A stretch of 64,000 bases of DNA, from positions 2,728,001-2,792,000 of the forward strand of contig NZ_CP016286.1 in the NCBI RefSeq assembly GCF_001679785.1. Reading direction: 5' to 3'. The DNA is from Rhizobium leguminosarum. GTDB taxonomy: Bacteria; Pseudomonadota; Alphaproteobacteria; Rhizobiales; Rhizobiaceae. Position numbers and translations under genes: made by a program. The notes beneath the pieces were generated by a model. It was not told where the DNA came from, made no database searches, and saw only the letters and a list, made by a program, of their open reading frames with translations. This document shows, piece after piece, positions 56,714 to 64,000 of the stretch; within the stretch, counting starts at the first letter, position 1, and every line of letters begins with the position of its first letter.

Positions 56714-58498
56714 TCAGACTCTCTCAGCCAGCGAGACGGTGAAAATGCCCCACTGGTCGATGCGCTGCTCGATCTTGCGGAAACCGGCTGCGGCGACCAG
56801 CTGGTCCATTTCCTCTTGCGTCCGCCGCCGCATCACCCACGCCTCGCCGCCGCGGTGCGACGTCAGGGCGCGGGCGATCATCTCCAGTTGCGGATGCCAT
56901 GGCTGGTTGGTGTAGACGAGCAGACCATCGGGCTGCATCGCACGGGCGATCCCATCGAGCGAAGCGGCGATCAGCGCATTGTCGGAAAACAGCTCGTATA
57001 GGCCGGAGACGATCGCGAGATCCGGAGCCGGCGTGATTGCAGCCAGCCCCTCGCCGTCAAAGGCATCCTGCTGGCGGAAGCTCACGAAATCACTCAGTCC
57101 GCGCGTGGCAATGCTCTTGCGGCCGGCGTCGACGTTGATGGAGGAATAGTCCTGCAACCGCGCACTATCGGGACGCACGGCAGCCGTCTCGATCGCATCA
57201 AGGACATAACGGCCATGCCCGGCCGCTATGTCGAGCATGTGGGTACTGCGGCCGGCGGCTTTCAGGCGCTGCAGCGCGCGGTCGATCAGCTCCTGCAGGT
57301 GCAGCTTGCGCTGCCTGATGCCGCGCCAGCCGATCGCCTCGAGAAACACCTTGTCGATCAAACGCCCACCGGGGCCGAGCCCGCGCGGCTTGTTCTCGTA
57401 GACGTAATCGAGCGTCGAGCCGGAATCAAAGCCGGTCTTGACCCCGGTCCTTATGCCTTCTGACACCAGAGCGCCGATCTTGATGTTGAGGCGGCTGAGC
57501 GCCCAGTAGATGCCGCGTGGGGATGTCGCATCAAGCGGGCTCGCGAGCCGGTCGGCCTCGTCCTTGGTATAGCCCTGGATATGGGCGGTGCGAAGGTCGG
57601 CAGGTGCCCAGGGCTCGGCGAAACACGCGTCGATAAAACGGCGGACCTCGGCCAGGGCAATCGCGCGGTCCTTTTCGCCGAGCGTGTCATGGTAGAAGCC
57701 GGCAAGCACATGCCGTTCCTTGATGCGGCTGCCGAGGTTTTCGTAAAACCGGTGCTGCGGCGCGTGTCGCACCACCCAGTCGCTGCCGGAGATCAGCAGC
57801 TGGGTTGGCACGGTGATGGCGCGGGCGTCGGCGACGACCCGGGCTGCCGCCTCATAGAGCTGCAACAGGATGTTGGAGGCAATCGGCCGGGTGATCAATG
57901 GGTCGGATTCGTACGAGGCGATGCGCTCGGGGTCATGCGTCAAGAACTTCGCCTTGACATAGGAATTGACGAAGAACGTTCCCTTGAGCTTTTCCCAGAA
58001 CGCAATGCCCTCTTTGGCAAAAGGCACGTAGAGCTTGACGCTGAAGGCCGGTGAGGCCAGCACCAGCGCGCGGATCGGCGGCGCATAGTCGTGCACCCAG
58101 GTGGTGGCCAGCACTGCGCCGACGCTCTGTGCAATGACGGCGATGTCTTCGACGGCAATACCACTTGTCTCGCTGACATGGCGGACGAAGCAATCGAGAT
58201 CACGCGCAGAGGCTGCAAAGGATGGCGAATAGCCGCGCTCTCCCGGCGAACGCCCGTGGCCGCGGGCGTCCCAGGCGTAGAAGGCAAAATCATCGAGGCC
58301 GAGCTCGGTGGCGAGATGGGCGACGCGGCCGCTATGCTCGTGGCCGCGATGGAGAAGAATGATTGCGCCCCTTGCTGCAGCGCCCGTCGAATGCCACGTC
58401 CGATAAAACAGTCGGGTGCCGTCATGCGATGCGAATTCGGATTCATGCATTGGCCTGGCCGTCGAGGCGGGTTGCACACTATCGGCAGTTTGCAGCAC
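56714..58498 (-). CDS. Bifunctional alpha/beta-hydrolase and SAM methyltransferase, YnbC-like
   Basis: An N-terminal monoacylglycerol-lipase-like hydrolase (FYRTWHSTG, LLHRGHEHSGRVAHLA, WDARGHGRSPGERGYS, nucleophile Ser in IAQSVGAV) is followed by a class I methyltransferase domain (MLDIAAGHGRYVLDAI, YSSINVDAG). This pairing is that of E. coli YnbC (about 585 residues). The nucleophile elbow has Ala in place of the first Gly of GxSxG. I start at GTG 58498 because GGAG stands seven bases upstream. The frame is open to ATG 58564. Likely acts on a lysophospholipid or similar lipid. Confidence 0.82.
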   Translation of the reverse strand: MLQTADSVQPASTARPMHESEFASHDGTRLFYRTWHSTGAAARGAIILLHRGHEHSGRVAHLATELGLDDFAFYAWDARGHGRSPGERGYSPSFAASARDLDCFVRHVSETSGIAVEDIAVIAQSVGAVLATTWVHDYAPPIRALVLASPAFSVKLYVPFAKEGIAFWEKLKGTFFVNSYVKAKFLTHDPERIASYESDPLITRPIASNILLQLYEAAARVVADARAITVPTQLLISGSDWVVRHAPQHRFYENLGSRIKERHVLAGFYHDTLGEKDRAIALAEVRRFIDACFAEPWAPADLRTAHIQGYTKDEADRLASPLDATSPRGIYWALSRLNIKIGALVSEGIRTGVKTGFDSGSTLDYVYENKPRGLGPGGRLIDKVFLEAIGWRGIRQRKLHLQELIDRALQRLKAAGRSTHMLDIAAGHGRYVLDAIETAAVRPDSARLQDYSSINVDAGRKSIATRGLSDFVSFRQQDAFDGEGLAAITPAPDLAIVSGLYELFSDNALIAASLDGIARAMQPDGLLVYTNQPWHPQLEMIARALTSHRGGEAWVMRRRTQEEMDQLVAAAGFRKIEQRIDQWGIFTVSLAERV

Positions 58499-58699
58499 GG
58501 TCTTCTCCAATTCTGATGGGTGGATAGGTTGCATGCATTGCCGAGCACAGTGATTTGCTTTCATTGCAAAAGTCTAGTTGCAAATGTAAGTCCTTTGCGT
58601 GAACCGATATGAGGTGCGGCCTTCCTCACAGCTACGATGATCTGCACTGCCCGAGCCGAGATAGACTGTTCAAATGCCACGCAATTCCACTGAGGTAGC

Positions 58700-59311
58700 A
58701 TGTCTGTTTATCAATTGAAGTCCCGATTTCAGAGCATTCTTCGCCCTCTGGTGCGCTCACTCGCGGCACGAGGCGTCACCGCCAATCAGGTGACTTCAGT
58801 TGCTGCCGCCGTCTCGGTGGCACTTGGCCTTTTTCTGAGCCTCGCCCCGCCTCCGCATTGGTTCCTGCTGGTGCCTGTGTGGTTTCTCCTGCGCATGGGC
58901 CTCAATGCCATCGACGGCATGCTCGCGCGCGAACATGGGCAGAAGAGCATCTTAGGCGCGTATCTGAACGAGATCGGTGACGTCGTGTCGGATGTCGCCC
59001 TGTATTTGCCGTTTGCCCTCATCGATCCCAACGGTTTGATGCCGGCGATGGCCGTCATCTTCCTCTCGGCGCTGACGGAATTTACCGGCGTTCTGGGTCA
59101 AACGGTCGGCGCAAGCCGGCGTTACGACGGGCCGCTGGGCAAAAGCGACCGTGCGGTGCTTTTCGGCGCGCTCGGCATCTTTGTCGCGGTCGGTGGTACG
59201 TTTGCAGCATGGACATCGTGGCTTTGGGCGGTAGTGGCTCTACTTCTCATATGGACGATCATCAACCGCATTAGCGCCGGTATTCGCGAGGCACACACGG
59301 CCGCCCGATAG
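58700..59311 (+). CDS. CDP-alcohol phosphatidyltransferase, YnbA-like
   Basis: The 203-residue integral membrane enzyme has the CDP-alcohol motif in variant form: N-x2-DG-x2-AR-x8-G-x3-N-x3-D. Two of the usual aspartates are asparagine. E. coli YnbA is of the same length and subgroup. It would transfer a phosphatidyl group from CDP-diacylglycerol to an unknown alcohol. It is divergent from the hydrolase and phosphatase genes (201 bases, promoter region). The CDP-diacylglycerol synthase gene (ynbB) seen in E. coli is absent. Confidence 0.83.
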   Translation: MSVYQLKSRFQSILRPLVRSLAARGVTANQVTSVAAAVSVALGLFLSLAPPPHWFLLVPVWFLLRMGLNAIDGMLAREHGQKSILGAYLNEIGDVVSDVALYLPFALIDPNGLMPAMAVIFLSALTEFTGVLGQTVGASRRYDGPLGKSDRAVLFGALGIFVAVGGTFAAWTSWLWAVVALLLIWTIINRISAGIREAHTAAR

Positions 59312-59426
59312 GAGCGACCGCCCGATCCGCTGCCGGGTCTTCCATCGGTAAATGTGATCCGGAAACTGTGTCGATTCTCTCCTTCTAACGGCATGTTAAG
59401 CATAGGTTGTATTTTTAGCGCGACCT

Positions 59427-59456
59427 CTTGAAAGCACAAAAGCGGTGCTTTATGTT
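59427..59456 (+). promoter_or_regulatory. Promoter-like elements with dyad before the TnpB-like/PspA frame
   Basis: TTGAAA (59427) and TATGTT (about 59451) stand 17-18 bases apart. The dyad AAAGCAC / GTGCTTT (59431-59437 with 59445-59451) covers the space between them, so a regulator could block this promoter. There is no ribosome-binding site before ATG 59463, so transcription from here would give a nearly leaderless message. Confidence 0.4.
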
Positions 59457-59462
59457 TTGCCT

Positions 59463-60602
59463 ATGGCTACCACAGGCAAGACACCGCATCCATCGCTGCT
59501 GCGCTACACGCTGGCGCCTGACGATTACGCCCGGCAGGCGCTGGACGACACCATTGCCGCCTATCTCAGGATGATCGAAATCCTGACCGGCCTCGTCGCC
59601 GACAAGGCGGGCGCCAATCTCGTCGTGCTGCATGACCTTGCCTATGAAACCGTCCGCGAGCAGACGGGCTTGCCGGCAAGGCTGGTCACGCTCGGCCTTC
59701 GCGATTTCGCCGCCAATCGCGGCGTCACCGCCGATCCGCCGCATCTGCCGCTCGATGACAAGCTCTTCGCCATCAAAGGCCCCTCGGACCTGACGATCGC
59801 TACGGTGCACGGACGTGTTGCCGTGCCCTTCGATGTCGCGGGTTATTCACGGGGATGGGAGAGTATTTTTCCGGCCTACCTCGTTGCGGGCCAGGATCGC
59901 TACGAGATTCACATCGGCGTCACGCCGAATTCCGCTCGGATGGAGGAAAACATGACGAACGAAGGCATTCTCTCACGCATGGGTCGCCTGATCGCTGGCA
60001 TCGCGAATGCGGCGATCGACAAGGCCGAAGGCGTAAACAAGATCGCCGTCATCGAACAGGCGGTCCGCGAGATCGATGCGGCGGCTGATGAGGCCCGCAC
60101 CGATCTCGGCAAGGCGCGCGCGGAGGAATACCGCATCCAGAGCCGCCGAGACGAAATCGTCGAAGACCTGAACGCGCTCGACCAGAAGATCCGCCTCGCC
60201 GTCTCCAATCAGCGGGATGACCTGGCAAAGGCCGGCGTCGCCCGTCAGATCGATCTCGAATCCCAGATCGCAGCGCTCGATAAGGCGCTGGCCGATGCCA
60301 GGGAACAGGTGGACGAAGGCCAGAAAGCCTTGCAGGCCGTGCTCGCCACGCGCCGCGAGGCGGATGCTCGCCTTGCCGATTTCAAGCGCAGCATCGCCCG
60401 GCATCCCGAACAAGCAGCGACCGGTCATATTCAGCCCGCACCGGGTGCAGATGCTGCCCGCGCTGCCGCAGCCGTCTCGCGGCTGACCGGAGTTCCCGCT
60501 GGCGAGCATGGCCACAGTTCCGAATTGGACGAACTCGACCGACTGCACCGCGAACAGGCGATCGAAGCCCGGCTCGCACGCTTCAAGGCGGATAACCGAT
60601 AA
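59463..60602 (+). CDS. TnpB-N-terminal-like domain fused in frame to PspA/IM30
   Basis: Residues 1-160 resemble the N-terminal half of TnpB (IS200/IS605): a helical bundle (LLRYTLAPDDYARQALDDTI), LAYETVREQTGLPARLVTLGL, then a beta part (LPLDDKLFAIKG, LTIATVHGRVAVPF, QDRYEIHIGV). The RuvC nuclease and zinc parts are absent. From residue 164 a complete PspA/IM30 coiled coil follows (MTNEGILSRMGRLIAGIAN to DARLADFKRSI), then a short tail. PspA oligomers protect damaged inner membranes. ATG 59952 inside the frame has GGAGGA, so free PspA of 216 residues is likely also made. YqiJ and flotillin follow. Confidence 0.72.
   Translation: MATTGKTPHPSLLRYTLAPDDYARQALDDTIAAYLRMIEILTGLVADKAGANLVVLHDLAYETVREQTGLPARLVTLGLRDFAANRGVTADPPHLPLDDKLFAIKGPSDLTIATVHGRVAVPFDVAGYSRGWESIFPAYLVAGQDRYEIHIGVTPNSARMEENMTNEGILSRMGRLIAGIANAAIDKAEGVNKIAVIEQAVREIDAAADEARTDLGKARAEEYRIQSRRDEIVEDLNALDQKIRLAVSNQRDDLAKAGVARQIDLESQIAALDKALADAREQVDEGQKALQAVLATRREADARLADFKRSIARHPEQAATGHIQPAPGADAARAAAAVSRLTGVPAGEHGHSSELDELDRLHREQAIEARLARFKADNR
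59942..59954 (+). promoter_or_regulatory. Internal ribosome-binding site and start of the PspA part
   Basis: GGAGGA stands five bases before the ATG at 59952-59954, giving the sequence MTNEGILSRMGRL expected of a PspA N-terminus. It is the strongest start signal in this frame. Confidence 0.7.
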
Positions 60603-60606
60603 CGCG

Positions 60607-61254
60607 ATGGCACTCCTTTTCTCCCCTGAATGTGCGCCCTTTGCCATCGCCGCAGCGATCCTTGTCGGCCTGACCGCGATCGAGATGCTCGCGATGGTCA
60701 TGGGTTTTTCGATGACGGAATTTCTGGGAAAGCCTGAGGTTCATGGCCATGACGGCATCCTGGCTTACCTTTCCTGGCTCAATCTCGGCGGTGTTCCGCT
60801 GCTGATTCTCATGATGCTGACGCTCGGTTTCTTCGCGATGACGGGCTTTGCCTTGCAGGCCGTCGCCAACGCCTTCTGGGCACCGCTGCCAAGCTTGATA
60901 GCCGTCATACCTGCCGCGCTCGCAACCATTCCCATGGTCAGGGCATCGAGCAGAACCGTGGCGCGGATCGTACCGCACGACGAAACCTACGCGGTCGATC
61001 TCGACGCCTTGCTCGGCCGGACAGCCGAGGTGTCGATCGGCCCGCTCGATCAGGGACTGCCGGGCCGCGTCCGCGTCAAGGATCAGCATGGAAACTGGCA
61101 CGTGCTTCGAGCCCGAGCCGCCAAGGGCGAAGGTCCGCTCGCGATCGGCGCTTCGGTTCTTCTCGTCGATCACAAGGCAAATGTGTTTATCGCCATTCCC
61201 GCGCCGGTCGACCCCGCCGATGCGGACAATCAATCTTTGAGGGAGCAGCAATGA
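60607..61254 (+). CDS. YqiJ/DUF1449-type membrane protein with OB-fold (NfeD-like)
   Basis: The 215-residue protein has four or so hydrophobic segments (AIAAAILVGLTAIEMLAMVMG, GGVPLLILMMLTLGFFAMTGF, LPSLIAVIPAALATIPMV). A soluble OB-type domain follows (LLGRTAEVSIGPLDQGLPGRVRVKDQHG). This matches YqiJ, the usual partner of the flotillin YqiK. It starts four bases after the PspA stop and overlaps the flotillin gene by four bases. It probably anchors the flotillin complex in the inner membrane. Confidence 0.85.
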   Translation: MALLFSPECAPFAIAAAILVGLTAIEMLAMVMGFSMTEFLGKPEVHGHDGILAYLSWLNLGGVPLLILMMLTLGFFAMTGFALQAVANAFWAPLPSLIAVIPAALATIPMVRASSRTVARIVPHDETYAVDLDALLGRTAEVSIGPLDQGLPGRVRVKDQHGNWHVLRARAAKGEGPLAIGASVLLVDHKANVFIAIPAPVDPADADNQSLREQQ

Positions 61255-62996
61255 TGTACGACGTTATTCTACCAGCCGGCATTGGGATTATTCTGATCTT
61301 CGGCATCGGTTTTGTCCTCGCCTCTCTTTACACGCGCTCCAGCCGCGATGAGGCCTATGTGCGCACCGGTCTCGGCGGCCAGAAGGTCGTGCTCGACGGC
61401 GGTTCGGTCGTCCTGCCGATCTTCCATTCGACTGCCCGAGTGAACCTGAAGACGCTGCGCCTCGAGGTTCGCCGCGGCGAAGGCGATGCACTGATCACCA
61501 AGGACCGCATGCGCGTCGATATCGGCGCCGAATTCTATGTGCGCGTGAAACCTGATGCCTCCTCGATTGCGCTTGCAGCTCAGACACTCGGCAATCGCAC
61601 CAACGACGCCGAGGCCCTCCGCATCCTGATCGAGGCGAAATTCGTCGACGGCCTTCGCTCGGTGGCCGCGACGATGAATCTCGACGCACTGCAGGAACAG
61701 CGCATGGACTTCGTCAAGGCCGTGCAGGAAGCTGTCGGCGCCGATCTCCAGTCGAACGGCCTCGAACTCGAATCCGTGTCGCTGACACGCCTCGACCAGA
61801 CCGATATCAAGCATTTCAACGCCAACAACTTCTTCGACGCGCAAGGCCTGGCGGCATTGACCCGCATCACAGAGGGACGCAAGAAGGAGCGGAACGAGAT
61901 CGTTCGCGACACCGAAGTCGCCATCGCCCAGAAGGATCTCGAGGCCCGCCAGCAATCGCTGACCATCGAGCGGACGAAGCGAGAGGCCGAACTCAGCCAG
62001 GAAAGAGACATCGCCAACAAATCCGCGGCGACACGCGCCGAAACCGCGCAGCAGGAGCAGGCCGCAAAACGCGCCGAGGAGGAAGCCCGCATCGCTTCCG
62101 AACAGGCGATCGCCGAACGCGAGGCATCTGCCAAGCAGGCTCGCGAAAGCGCCAACATCGACGCCGCCCGCGCCGTCCAGCAACGCGAAACCGAAGCCAA
62201 GCGTGACCTCCAGATCGTGGCACAGGAGAGCGCCATCGCCGTTGCCAACAAGAGCCGCGAAGAATCCGAAGCGAAGGCGGCTGCGGAAACGGCCCGCGCG
62301 CTGGCGATAGCGGCGGAGGAAAAAGTCGGCACCGCCAAGGCGATCGAGATTGCCGAACGCGAAAAACAGATTGCCGTGATCGATGCGCGCAAGAAAGCCG
62401 AGACGGAAGCGACTGCCGTCACCGTCGGCGCCGAAGCCGAAAAACAGGCGGCAAGCGACCAGGCCGAGGCCATCAAGACGCTGGCGACCGCCGAGGCGGA
62501 TGCGGCGATCATCAAGGCCAAGGGCATTCTCGAAACCGGCAAGGCCGCGGCCGAGAGCGAGGCATTGCTCAACGACGCCCGCAACAAGCTGAGCTCTGCT
62601 ATCATCGAGTTCGAGATCACCCGCGAACGGATCCGCATCATTCCGCAGGCGCTCGCCGAAGCGGTCAAGCCGATCGAGAAGATCTCGGATATCAGGATAT
62701 TCGACACCGGCGGCATGCTTGGCCGTGGAAACGGAGCGGGCGGCGGAAACGGCATCGGGCTCGGCGAAGGACTGGCCGGCCAGCTCCTCTCCTACCAGGC
62801 CAACAAACCGATCCTCGACAAATTGCTGAAGGAAGCCGGCTTCGAAGGCGACGATGCCATCTCATCCCTTCTTGGAAATCTCGATGGCGCAAAACCGGCA
62901 AGACCGGCAATGCCCGCCGCAGCCCCGGTAAAGCCGGCAACCCCGACACATACGATCATCCCTCCGGCACCGAAGCAGGCACCAAAGAAGGACTGA
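61251..62996 (+). CDS. Flotillin-family protein (YqiK-like)
   Basis: The 581-residue protein has an N-terminal membrane helix (VILPAGIGIILIFGIGFVLA), an SPFH/band-7 domain (VRTGLGGQKVVLDGGSVVLP, RVKPDASSIALAAQTLG, DLQSNGLELESVSLTRLDQTD), and then a very long Ala/Glu/Lys/Arg coiled coil (about 230-470). The C-terminus is Gly-rich then Pro/Ala-rich. Flotillins organise membrane microdomains and oligomerise through the coil. It is the third gene of the PspA-YqiJ-flotillin operon. Confidence 0.93.
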   Translation: MMYDVILPAGIGIILIFGIGFVLASLYTRSSRDEAYVRTGLGGQKVVLDGGSVVLPIFHSTARVNLKTLRLEVRRGEGDALITKDRMRVDIGAEFYVRVKPDASSIALAAQTLGNRTNDAEALRILIEAKFVDGLRSVAATMNLDALQEQRMDFVKAVQEAVGADLQSNGLELESVSLTRLDQTDIKHFNANNFFDAQGLAALTRITEGRKKERNEIVRDTEVAIAQKDLEARQQSLTIERTKREAELSQERDIANKSAATRAETAQQEQAAKRAEEEARIASEQAIAEREASAKQARESANIDAARAVQQRETEAKRDLQIVAQESAIAVANKSREESEAKAAAETARALAIAAEEKVGTAKAIEIAEREKQIAVIDARKKAETEATAVTVGAEAEKQAASDQAEAIKTLATAEADAAIIKAKGILETGKAAAESEALLNDARNKLSSAIIEFEITRERIRIIPQALAEAVKPIEKISDIRIFDTGGMLGRGNGAGGGNGIGLGEGLAGQLLSYQANKPILDKLLKEAGFEGDDAISSLLGNLDGAKPARPAMPAAAPVKPATPTHTIIPPAPKQAPKKD

Positions 62997-63020
62997 TCGC
63001 CGCGCAAGCGGGTCTGGACT

Positions 63021-63133
63021 AGAACAGGATGATTTTAGGCCGGCTCGGCCTAAAATCTGAATCCTGTTCTAAATTAAGTAGTTAGAGCATGATGTCGCCT
63101 GACAACTGCTCTCACTTTTCGGCATCATGCTCT
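63021..63133 (-). repeat. Palindromic repeat pair, family B copy 2
   Basis: The two modules of 22593-22698 appear in reverse order. AGAACAGGAT...ATCCTGTTCT (63021-63070) encloses the dyad TTTTAGGCC...GGCCTAAAA. AGAGCATGATG...CATCATGCTCT occupies 63084-63133. The outer edge overlaps the stop codon (TAG) of the metallophosphoesterase gene. Confidence 0.78.
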
Positions 63134-63872
63134 ATCTCACCCAACCCGCTGCCAGCGCGTCTGCCCAGTCGGCACGGCCCCTTTCGGCGGCCAGTGCCGA
63201 CATCGCCATATGGTCATAGGCGACGGTTCGGAACTGCCATGTCCATCCGCCCGCCGCCTTTTCCAGAACGGCATAACTCGCCAGCGGATGGCCGGCCTCC
63301 ACCTTGTGGTAATAAGGCAGTTCGTCGTTATAGGCCGGGCAGCCGACGCTGCCGGGATTGACGATCAGGCGGCCATCGGAGAGGCGCACAGCGCGGGGAA
63401 TGTGGCTGTGGCCGCAGAGGATCAGCGGCAGGTCGACGCCTTCGGCCAATGCCTCGATCGCCTCGATCGGCTTCAGAAAAACGAAGCCCTCCGGCGAGAC
63501 CGCTTCCAGCCAGTAGAGATTGTCATCCTTCGGCGTCGCGTGGCAGAGATAGACCTCGCCGCGATAGACGATATCGAATGGCAGGTTTCGGATCCAACTA
63601 AGATGAGACGACGACAATTGACCGTAGGCGACCTCATCCGAAGCATGCATTGCCGCCGGATCCTGCTCGATCAGATAGCGGTCGTGATTGCCGCGGACCG
63701 ACGTCAGGCTAAGCGGCATCAGCAAGTCTGCGGTCTTGCCGGCATCGAGCGGGCCGCTGAAGAAATCTCCGAGATTGACGATCTCCTCGATCTCCTGCGC
63801 ACGAATATCAGCAAGCACGGCCTCAAGCGCCAGATGGTTGCCGTGGATATCGGCAATTGCCGCAAACCGCAT
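63132..63872 (-). CDS. Calcineurin-like metallophosphoesterase (YfcE/MJ0936 type)
   Basis: The 246-residue protein begins MRFAAIADIHGNHLALEAVL and has all metal motifs: DIHGN, NLGDFFSGP (GD-x-x), RGNHDRYL (GNHD), ILCGHSHIPRA (GHSH) and NPGSVGCPA. It is a phosphodiesterase of unknown substrate. It is convergent with the flotillin operon. The stop codon lies in the edge of a family B repeat. Confidence 0.88.
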   Translation of the reverse strand: MRFAAIADIHGNHLALEAVLADIRAQEIEEIVNLGDFFSGPLDAGKTADLLMPLSLTSVRGNHDRYLIEQDPAAMHASDEVAYGQLSSSHLSWIRNLPFDIVYRGEVYLCHATPKDDNLYWLEAVSPEGFVFLKPIEAIEALAEGVDLPLILCGHSHIPRAVRLSDGRLIVNPGSVGCPAYNDELPYYHKVEAGHPLASYAVLEKAAGGWTWQFRTVAYDHMAMSALAAERGRADWADALAAGWVR

Positions 63873-63930
63873 TTCTAGAGCCTTTCCTGGTTAGATTGAA
63901 GCATTCTGTTGGCTCAAACGGAGTCGGATG

Positions 63931-63986
63931 GTCGACCGGCCGGCGCGCGTCGTAGCCAAGCTCTACGGCCAAGCCGGCCGGTCGAT
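63931..63986. repeat. Long hairpin at the window end
   Basis: GTCGACCGGCCGGC (63931-63944) pairs with 63973-63986 at 13 of 14 positions. The loop contains CGTAG...CTACG, a smaller dyad. It lies upstream of the metallophosphoesterase gene. It could be a further repeat family, but only one copy is in the window. Confidence 0.55.
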
Positions 63987-64000
63987 CAGCCGGCCCGTTT

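Overview
The window is 64 kb of GC-rich chromosome from a fast-growing rhizobium, most likely the Rhizobium etli / R. leguminosarum group. This rests on gene content: type II glutamine synthetase (glnII), a BacA-type peptide transporter, a choline ABC system (choXWV), bdhA directly followed by xdhAB, a NolR-like ArsR regulator, and at least four families of short palindromic intergenic repeats of the rhizobial RIME kind. I see no rRNA, tRNA, CRISPR array, prophage or complete insertion sequence.

Layout. 1-4.7 kb: 5' end of thymidine kinase (minus), choline uptake operon choXWV, a HugZ-like gene and a NolR-like regulator preceded by two exact NolR-type boxes. 4.7-15.6 kb: PhoX-type phosphatase, omega-amino-acid aminotransferase, HD-GYP phosphodiesterase, branched-chain amino acid binding protein, adenine deaminase, a HigBA-like toxin-antitoxin pair and alpha-glucosidase. 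15.8-22.5 kb: oppABCDF peptide importer, then a KDG-type sugar kinase. 22.7-30.4 kb: DUF2735 mini-gene, glnII with a sigma-54 promoter, a GT4 glycosyltransferase, an esterase/OhrR-like pair, der with a TPR membrane protein, and nnrU. 30.5-41.8 kb: polysaccharide deacetylase-like gene, bacA, MFS exporter, PadR regulator, map, LLM oxidoreductase, GIY-YIG protein, an ECF42-type sigma factor with its YCII partner and a broken SRPBCC gene, then glpK. 41.9-53.0 kb: bdhA-xdhABC, a LysR regulator, puuD and guaD, which together form a purine catabolic region. 53.0-54.9 kb: ParDE-like pair and lldD. 54.9-59.3 kb: a divergent three-gene phospholipid-type cluster resembling E. coli ynbA/ynbC/ynbD but lacking ynbB. 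59.4-63 kb: a PspA-YqiJ-flotillin operon. The window ends with a metallophosphoesterase.

The most unusual locus is 59.4-63.0 kb. The PspA/IM30 reading frame carries a 160-residue N-terminal extension that resembles the N-terminal (non-catalytic) half of TnpB, the IS200/IS605 RNA-guided nuclease, with no RuvC nuclease part. The PspA part also has its own strong ribosome-binding site, so both a fusion and free PspA may be made. The adjacent Ynb-like cluster is likewise an uncharacterised membrane-lipid system, so 55-63 kb looks like a membrane-maintenance neighbourhood.

Decay and repeats are a second theme. A peptidase E-like gene carries one in-frame TGA. An SRPBCC gene has an internal deletion with frameshift. 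The phoX-like gene seems frameshifted close to its start. Both gaps of the xdhABC operon are filled with different paired palindromic elements, one of which is an exact 46-bp inverted repeat. Four copies of another element carry hairpins with different but compensated stems and a constant GTCY loop.
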